Shown piece after piece: positions 1 to 11,591 of a stretch of DNA of 64,000 nt. Below the pieces are notes generated by a model. That model did no database searches. It was not told the DNA's origin and saw nothing but the letters and a program-made list of their open reading frames with translations. Origin of the DNA: Turnera subulata (lineage: Eukaryota > Streptophyta > Magnoliopsida > Malpighiales > Passifloraceae); the NCBI GenBank assembly GCA_028386065.3, contig JAKUCV010000251.1, positions 1 through 64,000 on the forward strand, in the 5' to 3' direction. How positions within the stretch are numbered: the stretch's first letter is position 1; each line of letters begins with the position of its first letter. The translations under genes were made by a program, and so were the position numbers.

Positions 1-1920
1 CAACTAGTACCCTCGGTACTCTACTCTCACAATTTTCACAGTCAACAACCACAGTAATAACCTATTAATACCAACATTCCTACTATTACCAATAACATCA
101 CCAGTAGCATCAATTCAACAACATTAACAGCAATAAATTCCAATTAAATTCATCTCACAACAACTATTCACAGCCACAAAGAATTATTCAAGCATATAAC
201 ACAACAATAAACAGATAGCAACTTGGTACTACGGGCAGTATATAAACATTTACTTATCCTCACCTTAGCCGATTTTCTATTCCTGATAGTCCTCGAAGTG
301 TTCCGGCTCAGGCTCCTCAGGGTACTGCTCGTTATCAATTCCTATATCAAACTACAATTTATGCACATATAAAATGATATGCAAATGCTCGACTATTACT
401 GTAAGCCGTAAAAATAATTACTGGACCTACTCGGTAATTCCCCGGGTTATTCCCATTATCGTCATAATTCACCATTTAATTACATAGGCCAGAAATATTT
501 TACCATAATTATATCCGGTTATTATTCCGGTACGTATTTACTTTGATAATACCCTTTCCATTTTTTTCTGTTTTCTTTGAGTATGTACTTTCCAAAATTA
601 TTATTATTTACCATATATATATTCCAAAGTAATTATTTTCCATTTAATATCCATATATTTTCCAAATTATTCCAATATACCAATATAATTATTTATTTTA
701 TTTTTATTTTTATTTTTCCTTCCATCCAGAATTTATTTTCCCTTTTTCTCTTTTTTTTTACTGGACTGGGCCCGTGAATAGTGCCAACCAGGCCTGCACA
801 GCACCCGGCCCAGACCTCCAGCTGAGGCCCAGGCGCAGGCCCGCGTGGTCAGGCCCAACTGATCAAGAGCCCAATCCCAACATCCCCAACCCATCCACAC
901 GCGGGTCAACCCGACCCGAGGTCGTAACCCGGTGCGTGTGGCGGGTCGTCTTCCTCACCCGGGTTGCTCACCTTGAGCAGGAGGCGGCCGCGCGGTTGCG
1001 GACGTGACACGGCAAGGCAGAAGCACGGAGCAACGTGTGGTGGGTGCGATGTGTCGAGGAGACGCGGCAGGAGAGGGAAGCCGGCGGCGAGGAAGGAGAA
1101 CGCGGGGAAGGGTTGGTGTCGGTGGATCTGTAGTGAGGGAGGGAAGGAACCCGTGGAGTACGCCGGCGGCGAACAGCAGTAGGATGGTGGAGAGGATGAC
1201 GCAACGTCGATGGCGGCTCGGTCGCTTTGGATGGTGGCCGGGTTGTGTGGAGGCACCACTGGAGGCGGCAGCTCAATGGTGGAGGCGGCTGGTCGTAGAG
1301 AAAAAGAAGAAAGTGGTGGCGGGCGGCGGCAGCTCCCTTCCCTTTTTCTTTTTTTTTTCGTTTCTTTTCTTTTTCTGTTTTCTTTTCTTTTCCTTACTTT
1401 TCTCTTCTTTTTTTTTCTAGTTAGTTTAGTGTTTGGTGTTGTGTGGTTTTGCAGGTACAAGGGGATGGGTTGCAGGCAGTGAGGTTTTTTGCAGGGTGAG
1501 GCTGAAAAAAACTGGGTGGTTGCGTGTTTGCAGAGATGGTACAAGCAGGAATAAAACGTGCAGGGTCACAAGCTTCACAGGATGCAGCTCACGAGCACAC
1601 AGGAGAAGGCGGCTGCATAATTTTCAATTATGCAGTCGTGTCCCGTCCGGACCAGAAAATATCTATTATACCCCCTTGACTTTATTTCTGGCCATTCGAG
1701 GTTAAACCTGACTTTCCTCGAGATTTGTGGACCCGAAAAATTCTGACTTCGGTCCGTAAAATCCGCAGAAAAATCCCGAGTGTGGGACAGAGCTCGGTTT
1801 CGGAATCCGATGCATAATTTTCCCTGAAATAATTACCCAAGATTATTTTACATGGTAAATTACTGTAAAAAGCGTTTTTACAGTCCCGGTAAAATGTAAA
1901 TTTTTACTCGGGCTGTTATA
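1..1920 (-). mobile_element. Partial gypsy LTR (copy A), cut by window edge
   Basis: This stretch aligns by eye with the distal part of the LTR at 4432-7239. It shares the 'tcaccttagccgat' stretch, the 'tgctcgttatcaa' stretch, an AT-rich block, a GC-rich block, a pyrimidine tract and the closing motif. It ends in CGGGCTGTTATA, where sister copies end in CGGGCTGTTACA, so the terminal CA has mutated. On the minus strand the LTR would start TGTAACAGCCCG. The other LTR end lies outside the window. Open frames inside it (for example 906-1544 minus) are low-complexity and I do not regard them as genes. Confidence 0.75.
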
Positions 1921-1954
1921 GAGTTAAATCTCTTAGTCCGTTATTCTCCAGTGT

Positions 1955-2430
1955 GACTCCCCCATGCTTAGATCATAAGCCATTATTGTATCCTAATTCT
2001 TTCAGTTTGCAATATTTGGATATTACTATGGTAATACCTCCTTATTGTTTGTATATATATACTAATCAAAAGAACCAACTTTTGAAACCTTTCCTTTTTC
2101 CCATCGCATTCCCTTTCTTTTTAACTTTTTTATAGTCTTTCCTTCTTCTTATCGGATTCCCTTTTTTCTTTTTTTTCTTTTTTTTCTTTTTCTTTTTCAG
2201 TTGGAGCTATAATTACTATTAGCAAACAATCCTTTTTTAGGGCTTCATTACATTTTATCCCATGTATTTTCGGTCAAACTAGGATCACTCCCTTGAAAAA
2301 AAATGGTTTTTGACCCCCTAAATTTTGTAAGTTCGCATTTTACCCATTCTGTTAGGGTTTTTATATTTGTGTTAGTTGACTTAACGGAACATACGGATGA
2401 TCGACACGTGGCAAGATCATTACCGTTCCA
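1955..2430. repeat. Dispersed repeat, also present at about 27595-27985
   Basis: The segment starting near 'gtgtgactcccccatgctta' recurs at about 27590. Shared blocks include 'tactatggtaa', 'tactaatcaaaagaacc', a pyrimidine tract, and 'tgtattttcggtcaaact'. The closing wording resembles the terminal repeats of Mutator-like elements, but I could not find both ends. No gene is visible. Confidence 0.5.
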
Positions 2431-2617
2431 TTTTTTTTCCATTTTCATTTTTAGAAAAATTATAAAAAAGGGCAACCAACAAATAATTATTATTTTTTAA
2501 GAAAAATAAAATATTTATATCATAGTAAAAGGAAAAATAAATATGAGGAAAATAATTTATATTTATAAAAATAAAATTTATTTCGCTATTTTATTATGAA
2601 AAAGAATTATGGTAAAA

Positions 2618-4400
2618 AAGTTTTTTTTTCTGTCCTCTCACTTTGTCAATTTCGCACTTGTTGTCCCTCTTCGCTCAATTTCACTTATTATGTCCCTGAA
2701 CTTACAATCTACTGGGTCACCCTGTCTATTTTACACCCTATAGCAGGTTAGTTGTTGTGGAATTGACACGTGTCCTGTGGGGCCCATGCCATTCCCATTT
2801 TTTTTCTTTTGGTTATTTTCTTTTTTCCAAAATCAATTTCTAAAAATTTTATTTGAATTGAATAAATTGCTACCCAATTTACCGAATTCATTTTTAGAAA
2901 CTCTTTTATATCATTAATTAATGAATAAAAAATAAATTAACAGAAAACACACCCCAACCCATGGCTAAACTCATCGACTCATGCTCTCGACATCTTCCTG
3001 CAACTCCCCCTCAAAACTATCCTCCCCTCCGGTGTCTCTCCGGTTACGTCTGCCACTCATCGTTGGCCTCAATTTTGCTCGTTTCTTCCTCCACACCAAA
3101 TCCAAAAAACAATACAACAATGCTCCCTCGGAGCAACAACGCACACAACCAAGACGAAAGAACAAATTATTGATAACTCAAGGGGCACATAATCATTCAC
3201 AAAAACGACAAATCAAGTAAATCCAGCCAAGAATCAAGCATCAACAATGAGAAAGGAAAACCCTCAACCCACGGGAAACAGCTGATTTTAGTGAATGCCG
3301 GAGAACGACTGGAGACCGCCGGTATGCATGAGTCCTGTTGGAGTGGGAGTCACCGTCAAGCAAGCTATTGTGGCCACCACGTGCAACCGGTAGAGCAAGA
3401 TCTTGGGGGTACTTAGAGGCAAAGATCTGTTGCCCAGGAAGGCCGGACGATGTTGGATTTGTGCCAAGTCTGACAGGTTGCAACTGGTACACCGCGCTCA
3501 CATCATGTGGGAAGGAGAGGAAGAAGCCGGAGCCAAAGCCACCACTGCTACTGTGCTCTTCGCTCCACCTCAATTTCGTCGCCGAGATCGCAAGGAATTA
3601 ATTGTTAATTGTGTTGTTTTGTTCTTGTTGATGGGCTTGCGCGTGGGTTGGATTTTAGATATGGTGGTGGTTTCACGCACCAAAGAAGAAGGGAGGAGGG
3701 ATTTTTGCCATGGTTGTGGGTTTTTGCATCAACGGCGAAGGGAGGAGCAGGGGCGGCGAAGGGAGGAGCATATCGGAGGCTGACGCTTTTAGCAACGACG
3801 CGAGGAGGACGATGGCGGAAGGGGGACCAGCGACGTTGTGGACAGCAGAAGAGTGGGGGTGGTGCTGATTTGGTTTTGACCAAGGATCGGGAGGAAGTGG
3901 GGTGGTGGTGGGATCTATGACTTCCACGGGATCTATGACCTGGTTTTCAAAAGTATTTACGTTTTAAAAGATAATTTAGTCTCATAGAATTATCATATTT
4001 TTGATTAAATTGTAATTTTTTTTACTGGAAAAAAACAAACGATTTACTTAGTGAAAAAAAGATTTTTAAATTTTTAAATAAAATAGAGGAAAATAAAGAT
4101 TCAACATGACATTATCATTTAATTACTTTTTTTATTTTAGAATTGATTTATTCTAATTCAAAAAAGATTTTAAAAATTAAATTAGGAAAATTAAAATGAA
4201 AAATGGAAGAAAGATTAAAAGAAAGGCAGCCTGTGGGCCCGCGCGACATATGTCAGCACCACAACAATTAACCTATAATAGCAGGTAAAATGGACAAGGT
4301 GTCCCGGTAAATTGTAAGTTCAGGGACACCATGAGTGAAATTAAACGAAGAGGGACAACAAATGCGAAATCGATAAAGTGTAAGGATAAGAAAAAGTTTT
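2618..4400. mobile_element. MULE-like element with long inverted ends
   Basis: About 190 bp at 2618-2800 is matched in inverted orientation by about 4200-4400. Both arms carry, in the same order, the blocks 'tttgttgtccctcttcg', 'tgtccctgaacttacaat', 'attttac' and a GTGG-rich segment. Long inverted ends of this kind are typical of Mutator-like elements. I could not fix the exact ends or a target duplication because both lie in A/T runs. The interior (2950-3930) has several overlapping short frames on both strands and a GC content above its surroundings. It might be captured gene sequence, but I recognise no protein. Confidence 0.55.
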
Positions 4401-4431
4401 TAACCAAAAAATTATATAAAATATAAAAAGG

Positions 4432-7239
4432 TGAAGCGCCTCGACCCGTATTTACCAGATACAATAAACACGTGCCGAAACTATTCTTATTGATAGAACA
4501 GGCAGTACATCGCAGTAAAACACTACACAGTAAATTCAAATACAACAGCAGTACCAAGACAACATCCGTCACCCATACTCGGGGACCATTATTCAAACCA
4601 CACACACTAGCTCAACAGCAGCAACATAATCCAGTACAAACAACATCATAAGCAAAATAGGAAAGCAGCAACACAGCAACATATATTACACAACAGCGAA
4701 AGTCTTATATGCACATGCAGCGGAGGTATGGCTCCGGAGTCAGGTGGAGAAGAAAGCAGCAGCCATCGAACGTCGTACCTGAACTACGAAACAACTTAAC
4801 CTACGGGATGAAACCCCGCACGCGAGGGGTGAGTCCGAAGTGCTCACCGACCATGGATAAACAGAGATATACAGGCAACCATAATACTTTCAAAGAAAAT
4901 ACAGCAAAAGACAACTCAAGGATTCTACCAAATCACGATTGAGCCAAGACCAAAAGAATAGTTATTATTATTACCAATTTTATCTTCCTGGCCCCTGTCA
5001 CTGGACAAGCTAGGGTCGTACCTGGTTATTAACTAATTTCGGATGCCAGGCCAAAACACAATCCGGGATCAACATCCCAATAACAAACCAATCCGGGATC
5101 AACATCCCAATATCCAAATCATCCGGGATCAACATCCCCAATAACCAAACCAAACCGGCCATGACACCATAGAACTAGCCTCTAACCATCTAGTCGTACC
5201 ACTACTTTCCACGTGACAATTAAATCATCATCTCAAATTCAATTCCAATTCCAATACTCTATCCTCAATTATCCAACTTCCTATTATCTCAAGTTATTCC
5301 ATAGACCCTACCAATCAACAATCTCATAACACCAATTATTCACAATTAACAGTTCAACAATTACTCACAATATCCACAAGACCAACAACACAGTACAACA
5401 ACAGCAACAACAATAACCATAGCAATCAAATAACTAACAATTATCATCTCAGCAGTTCAATCAAACAACAAAACACACACAGTACTACAGGCATATATCA
5501 AGGGTTATCCATCCTCACCTTAGCCGATTATCAATTTTGGAAATGCCCAACAGACTCCAAGTCCGGTTCCACAGGTAACTGCTCGTTATCAACTCCTATA
5601 TCAAACAAATAATATGCACATATAAGATGTTATGCAGATGCCATGCTAATACTGTATGCCGTAAAATTAAAATACTGAACCGACTCGGTATTGCTTCGGG
5701 TTATTTCCATTATCATCATAATTCACCATTTATTAACCAAGTGTCAAAATAATACCATACTTATACCCGGATATTACTCCGGCATAATACTTCGATAATA
5801 CCCTTTCCAATTATTTACTTTCTCAAGATAATTATTTCTCCATATTATATACCGTATATATATTTTTTTTCCAAAACACAAGTTATTTTTATTTTCCAAG
5901 TTATTCCCAGAATTATATTTATTATTATTATTCCATAAAATACCAAGTAATTATTATTTCTCAGAATTATTTTCCAGATTTATATTTGTTTTCCCAAAAT
6001 TTCTTTTTCCAAAATTATATTTTTTTCCAAATTTATTCTTATTCTTTTTTTTTTTTTAATTTCGGACTGGGCCAAATAATACTAGCCCAGACCATGCATA
6101 GTGCCTAACCCAGGCTCCATCTAGGAGCCCAGGCACAGGCCCACACGCAGGCCTGGAACCTGACCCAACAGCCCAGCCCGCTAGCTCAACCCAGGCTCCA
6201 GCCCACAACACAATCCAAAATACACCAGCCCAACCCACGACCCGGTTGAGGCATTGGGTCAAACTCGACCCACCCGACCGAAGGGGTTGTCTTCAACCCC
6301 ATCTGCAACTCACCTAAGCAAGGTGACGTCGAGGCGGAGCGGTGAGGTAGGCGAGGCATTTCGACGGCGAGCGGAAAGGAGGACGCGCCGAGGGAGGCGG
6401 CGACTTGACGGCGGCAGCTGCTGTCGTAGGGGTGGCGTCTGCGACTTCTGGTGGCGGCGAACAGAGCGATGGCGACGGCTTCGAGCTGCAGCGTCGAGGA
6501 GCAAGGGAGGAGAGTAGGGAGGAGGAAGATGGTGGGGGTACTGCGCGCGGTGGTGGCGGTTGCAGGTGGTACGTGAGGTGATGTGGGTGGTGGTCGGTGG
6601 TGTTGTCTTGGGTGGTTCACGGTGTGAAGGAGAGGAAAGGAAAAAAAAAAGAAAAGAAAAGAAAAGAAAAGAGAGGGGAGAGGAGTGAAACAGTGGCGTG
6701 TGGTGTTGTGTGTGTTGTTTTATTATTTTTTTTCGGCTTGCTCAAGTAGTTTGCAGTGAAGGGTGGCTACTGGCAGGTGGTTTGCAGAGGAATTGATGTA
6801 GATGATGGCATGCACTGGGGAGGCAGATGAAGGCACAGGTAAGGCATGCAAGACTGGTAAAGCACGAGCAAAACACTGGTAAGGCACATTCTGCTCACAG
6901 GCTTCACAGTAGATGGCGGCGGCAGCCTTAATACTGTGCAGCATGTGAGGCGGGTTCTGTCCGGACCAAAAAATAACTAATATACCCCATTGACTTTATT
7001 TCTGGTCCAATAACTCGAGGATAAACCTGACTTTTCTGAAGATTCCTGGACCCAAAAAATTCCAACTTTGGTCCGAAAAATCCGCAGAAAAATCCCGAAC
7101 ATGGGACAGGGCTCGGTTTCAGAATCCGATGTACAAGTTACCGTAAATTAATTACCCAAAATTAATTTTAATGGTAAATAACTGTGTAAAAACTTTTTAC
7201 AGTACCGGTAAAACTGCGAAAATTACCCGGGCTGTTACA
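4432..7239 (-). repeat. 3' LTR of the chromovirus (copy B)
   Basis: This 2.8-kb LTR starts (plus view) with TGAAGCGCCTCGACC and ends with CCCGGGCTGTTACA, so read on the minus strand it is TG...CA. It is closely similar to 19993-22479 along its length. Contents include spaced GGGATCAACATCCC repeats (5065-5138), an AT-rich block at 5700-6060, a GC-rich block at 6240-6620 and a purine tract near 6640. It contains no gene; the frames at 6056-6944 are non-coding shadows. Confidence 0.9.
5065..5138. repeat. Three 30-bp spaced hairpin repeats in the LTR
   Basis: GGGATCAACATCCC occurs at 5065-5078, 5095-5108 and 5125-5138, exactly 30 bp apart. Each unit can fold as a GGGAT/ATCCC stem with a 4-nt loop. 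The same array occurs in the other LTR near 20625-20700 and, expanded and diversified, at 34520-34885. Confidence 0.8.
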
Positions 7240-7252
7240 GCCTACCCACCTT
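7240..7252 (-). other. Polypurine tract of the chromovirus
   Basis: Immediately upstream of the 3' LTR on the minus strand is AAGGTGGGTAGGC, preceded by the pol-end box ATTTCGGGGACGAAATTC. Such purine tracts prime plus-strand DNA synthesis in LTR elements. Confidence 0.75.
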
Positions 7253-7274
7253 AAAAGAATTTCGTCCCCGAAAT

Positions 7275-8142
7275 TCACTCTGATGCTGGAAACAGGTACG
7301 GATACTGAGAACGCATGTGCTCCTCAACTTCCCACGTAGACTCGTTCGCAGAGTGCTTGCTCCACTTAACCTTTACCATCGTAATGACTCGGTTTCTCAA
7401 CTGTCTGACCTCTCGGGCAAGAATCTGTTATGGCAACTCTGTATACGTAAGATCCTCTGATACCTCAACATCTGCTGTATTAACCACGTGACTCGGATCT
7501 GATCTGTACCTCCTCAACATAGAGACATGGAACACATCATGAATCCGTGACAACTCCTCTGGTAAAGACAATCTGTACGCCAAGGGTCCAACCCTTTCCA
7601 CGATCTCATACGGCCCGATGTACCTGGGACTCAGCTTCCCTCTTTTCCCTAATCTGATAACACCCTTCCAAGTCGCAACTCGGAGGAAAACTCTTTCTCC
7701 CACCTGGTACTCCATCTCACGACGATGTTTATCAGCATAATTCTTCTGTCGGTCCTGAGCTGCTCTCATACTCTGCTTAACTGTCTGAATCTTATCAACT
7801 ATCTCCTTAACCAAATCTGGACCCACAATCAAACGGATACCTTCTTCATCCCAACAAACTGGACTTCGGCATTTCCTTCCATAAAGAGCTTCAAACGGTG
7901 GCATCCCGATACTGGAATGAAAATTGTTGTTGTAGGAAAACTCCGCTAAAGGCAAATACTGATCCCAACTCCCACTAAAATTAAGAGCACAAGCCCTTAA
8001 CATGTCTTCCAGTGTCTGAATAGTCCTCTCTAACTGTCCGTCTGTCTGAGGATGAAATGCGGTACTGAAACTCAACTTCGTTCCCAAAGCTGCTTGCAGA
8101 CTCTTCCAAAACCGCGATGTGAATCTCGGATCTCTGTCTGAG
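7275..8142 (-). pseudogene. Integrase C-terminal half plus chromodomain of the chromovirus
   Basis: Reading leftward from the nested insertion, the frame resumes with [12 protein letters not shown], the second catalytic Asp region of a Ty3-type integrase. It then shows the [11 protein letters not shown] block with the catalytic Glu, and the GPY/F-type segment ending in [18 protein letters not shown] at about 7428 then interrupts it. The same frame continues to 7275 with a chromodomain-like segment containing VKVKWSKHS and STWEVEEHM. The N-terminal half of the gene is at 16098-18692, displaced by the 8-kb insertion. Family knowledge: integrase joins the DNA copy to the host, and the chromodomain guides it to chromatin. 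It is inactive here because of the stop and the insertion. Confidence 0.9.
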
Positions 8143-8163
8143 TGTGAAGGCCCTCTCCCTGAG

Positions 8164-8340
8164 GGACCCACCATATTCAGGTATTGTTACATCACATCCC
8201 TCAGCCCACACCTTTTCAAGGTTTAATCCTTTACCATGCTGCAGCACTAGGGATTCGAGCTCGGGACGTGATGTATTTTATGCTTGAAAAGGTGTGGGCT
8301 GAGGGATGTGATGTAACAATACCTGAATATGGTGGGTGCC
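8164..8340. repeat. Large perfect inverted repeat (foldback)
   Basis: About 55 bp (8166-8220) is repeated in inverse orientation at about 8284-8338 without visible mismatch. A spacer of about 63 bp lies between. The arms run from ACCCACCATATTCAGG to ACACCTTTTCAAG. The spacer holds GATTCGAGCTC, loosely like a polymerase III B box. The repeat sits where most of the nested element's 5' LTR is missing. It may be a small foldback element or a scar of the deletion. Confidence 0.75.
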
Positions 8341-8343
8341 TCA

Positions 8344-9012
8344 CCATAATAATAATATTAATAATAATAATAAAATACATTGAATTTAAACAATATGGAC
8401 AATGACAATAAGGTGTTTATGTGTTGGTGTATGATTCTAATATTGCTTGTATGCTGTACTTGTGCTCGTGAACTACTCACCCTACGAGCATGACTTCACT
8501 TTCATGTATACTTAGACTTTTAATGTTCACTGAGTAGGCGACTCACATAATCGCCACCGTTGCTTTTTCAGACTTTAGTTAGCGTGCTGTCTCACCTTTA
8601 CCTTCGACCCGGAGTTCAGACGCAGATACTTCAGCAGGTAGTTGTGCATCATCACTCGGTTGGATCCATAGGACCCATATGCATGTTATTTTCTACTTGA
8701 CTTTTATTATTATTTTCATCTTCCGCTGCATGTGAATTAATTTGAGATGTCATAAATGTTTTTACTCCTTTATCGGCGTTTTGCTGGAGTTTAATTTTGT
8801 GATGTTATTTCGGCGTGATGCCGTGGTGGCTTACGACTTGTTAAGCCGGGTTATTTCTTTCATTTTATGACATCTCGGTATTAATAAATTTCTATGGATA
8901 ATGTTTGTGTGCTGAAGCACCGGCATTTGTATCCCGGGTTTCAAGGGTATTTTGGTAAATCTCTTTCATTTAATTACTTTTATTATATTAAATTGGGATA
9001 CGGGTTTCCACA
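8344..9012 (+). repeat. Truncated 5' LTR of the nested element
   Basis: This segment matches 15434-16092 almost base for base, from CCATAATAATAATATT to GGGTTTCCACA. The small differences include an extra TGACTTTTATT near 8697. The upstream 2.5 kb of the LTR, present in the 3' copy at 12880-15433, is missing. Confidence 0.9.
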
Positions 9013-9014
9013 GT

Positions 9015-9026
9015 TGGTAGCGGAGC
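9015..9026 (+). other. Primer-binding site of the nested element
   Basis: TGGTAGCGGAGC lies 2 nt after the 5' LTR end. It resembles the initiator-Met tRNA type site (usual plant form TGGTATCAGAGC). The same variant follows the LTRs of the host chromovirus and of the copia element here. Confidence 0.7.
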
Positions 9027-9154
9027 GGGCTTTAGATCCTTTGCTTTAAAAGAAATGTGACTTTAAATTACAAGTGATTTTGGTGTTAAATCCGGTTTCC
9101 TATTTTGAAACTTAAAAGTGCTTTGACATATTTTGCATTCATATAGGCATCATT

Positions 9155-10468
9155 ATGGATCCACCGCAAGACCGGCACAATGCTGATGGGCAGGATGAAC
9201 TCCCTAGCCATGTGTCTGACTCTGTGTCAGTGATGCAAGTCCCTGATGGTCAAGGAAACGCTGGTGCAGCAGGGGCACAGAATGCAGTGCCATTAGTACC
9301 TCCTGGTATAGATGCGGTGATGCAACAACAGTTCCAGGCTTTCCTGCAGTGGCAGCAGTTTCAACAGTTTCATCAGCAACAACAAAGCGCCCAAGCCGTT
9401 CCGGTCGCACCTGCCGTAGCACCAGTTGTTGGCGGTATGGAGAGTGGTTATAAGCACATGGATAAGACAACAGTTGAGATGTTCTCGGGAGAGAGAACCA
9501 CCGCTAGGATGGCTGATGATTGGTTCCGCCAGGTGGAGAACGACTTGGAGAAGTTCACGTATACACCCGAGCACTAGGCTCGATTCGCGGCACACAAGTT
9601 CGCGGGTTACGCTTTGAGCTGGTGGCAGGGACTTGTTGCGGACCTACCTAGACCAGTGGTGATGCCATGGGCAGACTTCAAGGATAAATTCTATAAGGAG
9701 TTCCTTACCGTTGGTTTCTTGGAGGACCAGAAAAAGTAGTTTCTTGAGGTGAAACAGGGGCCCGATGAGTCAGTTTCTGCATTCAGGATCCGATTCAGTA
9801 TTCTTCTCTCTTACGCCAAGGAGTTTGTGCCCAATGAGGTGACACAATGTAGGCGGTTTGTAGACGCTCTGCGCTGCGAGTTGGCGATAGTAGTGGCTGG
9901 TGGGAGACACCGGACTTGGGAGGCAGTTTGTGAGGCTGCTTTCGATGCTGAGAGGATTCAGTTGATTGGGCAGGAGGCCCGGCCAGCCGAGCGGGAAAAA
10001 CAGTCAACAGTGTCTGGACAAAAGAGGCAACATTCGGGTTCAGGTGATGCAAGTTACATGAGTCGACAGGGTCCTTTCTACCAAGGTTCGAAGAAATCCC
10101 GAGGACAGAATTATCAAGGTGGGTCGGGCAGGTCTTCGAAAGGAAGGTCTTATCAATCTGGATCTCAGAGGAGGGGCCCTTGGACTAGACCTCCTATTAC
10201 ATGTTGGTATTGCGGGAAGCAGGGACACCACAGGTCAGAGTGTTACACGAGGGTTCGTGATAGTGGAGGTAGTGGGTCCCAGTATACCGTACAGAACTCC
10301 GTGGCTAATGGTACAGGTTCTTCTACTCCAAACAAGAGTGTTGGACACCAGGGAGGAAGTCGTGGGAGTTCTGGAGCCCCGGGTCGTGGAGGTGTTGTTC
10401 GATCTGTGGCGACTCCTAGGGTGTACTCTATCACTCGGGAGGAAGCTGCAGATGCTCCAAAAGAATGA
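9155..10468 (+). pseudogene. gag of the nested element (two in-frame TAG stops)
   Basis: A single 438-codon frame encodes a Ty3/gypsy capsid-nucleocapsid polyprotein, interrupted only by TAG at 9575-9577 and 9737-9739. It has a Gln-rich N-terminus and a retrotransposon gag domain (around residues 105-235, with AGYALSWWQGL between the stops). A Ser/Gly/Arg-rich linker and one CCHC zinc knuckle (CWYCGKQGHHRSEC, about residues 350-363) follow. It ends PKE-stop with no pol behind it. Both stops could have come from CAG by one C-to-T change. Family role: packages element RNA into virus-like particles. The intact frame around the stops suggests recent inactivation. Confidence 0.88.
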
Positions 10469-10537
10469 GATGTCTCGAGAGGTTTCATTTTACTTTGTTT
10501 TGTTTCTTTTCTTTTATTATTATCGTTCTTATGTAAG

Positions 10538-10560
10538 ATTTCGAGGACGAATTTTAATAA
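10538..10560 (+). repeat. First copy of the pol-end/PPT box flanking the antisense module
   Basis: ATTTCGAGGACGAATTTTAA resembles the conserved box that normally lies directly before the polypurine tract in plant chromoviruses. The real pre-PPT copy is at 12843-12865. The antisense module therefore lies between two copies of this box. Confidence 0.6.
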
Positions 10561-10709
10561 GAATGGAACGTTGTCAACGCTAGTTTTGGGAACATTCACA
10601 TAAGTGGAAATTTATGCCATAATTAAGCAGAAATATAAATATTATTAATAATACTAACAATAACATTACAAACATAAAACATTACATTGGGATCTTAAAA
10701 GAAAAATAA

Positions 10710-10710
10710 A

Positions 10711-10786
<76 letters not shown>
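10710..10786. repeat. (AAT)n microsatellite
   Basis: About 25 uninterrupted AAT units. It lies immediately downstream (in the antisense sense) of ORF B's stop codon at 10790-10792. Confidence 0.95.
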
Positions 10787-10789
<3 letters not shown>

Positions 10790-11473
10790 TCATCTCCTCG
10801 GAACGGCGTTGACCCTGAAGCTGTTGGGGTCATTATTGATGTTGACCGTGACCCTATCGCTCCACAAAAACCACATGCCGCCTCTGTCGCTCTGGCCAGG
10901 AATCTCGAACCGGTTAGCTTGAGGGAACCGGAGTGGGATGAGACCGTGATCGTCCCGTGGTTGCTACTGTGTCTCCGTCAGAAGAACCATGTTCGACTTA
11001 TATTGGTTCTTCAGGTCCCTCAGAGTACGCAAGAACTCCTGGGCACGCCTTGCTACTCCTCTGCAGTTCCACACCAGTAGTCGTGCCTTTGGCCAGGTTG
11101 GAGGTAGTTGAGTCATTCTGGGCATGCTCTGAGCCGTCATCGAGAGCTGGTAGTAGGCACCTTGCTCCACAGTTTGGCAAGTGGACTCCAGGTTGAACTC
11201 CTGCAGCCTTTCTGAGATGAAGAACATCGCGGAGTTTGCCGACCCGTAGTAGGAGGTCCTCAGAGTGCCGCGATCCTCTAGGAAGAACACCTCTTCCATT
11301 GGAGTGACGAAGAACCGCGATGAGTAGAGCTCGTCGACGAAGACCAGTCGAGGCATCCTACCGAGCTCGTTCGGTAGTTCTTCAGCACGTTCGTTGACCA
11401 TGCTGTAGGCCAGTCGGTTTCTTCTGCCTAGGTTGGCACCTTCGACGAAGAAGACAGAGGATGGAGCAGGCTT
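10790..11473 (-). pseudogene. Antisense ORF B, copy 1 (unknown N-terminus + LINE-endonuclease-like C-terminus)
   Basis: 228-codon frame antisense to the element, matching 41061-41740. Compared with that copy, the start ATG is AAG (11471-11473) and a Trp codon is TAG (about 10950), so this copy is broken. Residues 1 to about 115 match nothing I know; conserved parts include SSVFFVEG, RRNRLAYSMVN and VFVDELYSSRFFVTPMEE. From about residue 130, KARLLVWNCRGVARR, a short helix region, then VLLTETQ and GGMWF.WSD resemble the first third of the endonuclease (exonuclease-endonuclease-phosphatase fold) of plant L1 LINEs, with the conserved Asn and Glu. The rest of the fold, including its later Asp/His residues, is absent, so nuclease activity is unlikely. 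Placement and conservation suggest an accessory protein. Confidence 0.75.
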
Positions 11474-11583
11474 TGTGTTTTGGACGTGTGGGTGTTTTGT
11501 TTTTCTTGAGTTTTGAGGTTTCTTTGTCTGGGCGTGTGATTGCCTTAAAAATGCTTTTGATGACTTACTTCTCACCACACTGT

Positions 11584-11591
11584 CTTTTATA
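11584..11591 (-). promoter_or_regulatory. TATA box of antisense ORF B, copy 1
   Basis: TATAAAAG on the minus strand lies 118 nt upstream of the ORF B start. The second copy has TATAAAAG at 40940-40947, 121 nt upstream of its start. The flanking CACGCTCC is also conserved. Confidence 0.6.

Noticed and set aside
906..1544. 212-codon minus-strand frame, very basic and Ser/Pro-rich
   Set aside because: It lies opposite an LTR pyrimidine tract and GC-rich block. Composition follows the DNA and no domain is visible.
2961..3927. Several frames inside the long-TIR element (for example 3241-3573 minus)
   Set aside because: I could not match any to a protein family, and frames overlap on both strands. 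I kept it only as possible captured DNA.
10957..11196. 79-codon plus frame opposite antisense ORF B
   Set aside because: It is the complement of ORF B. ORF B is conserved in two copies as protein, while this frame is not.
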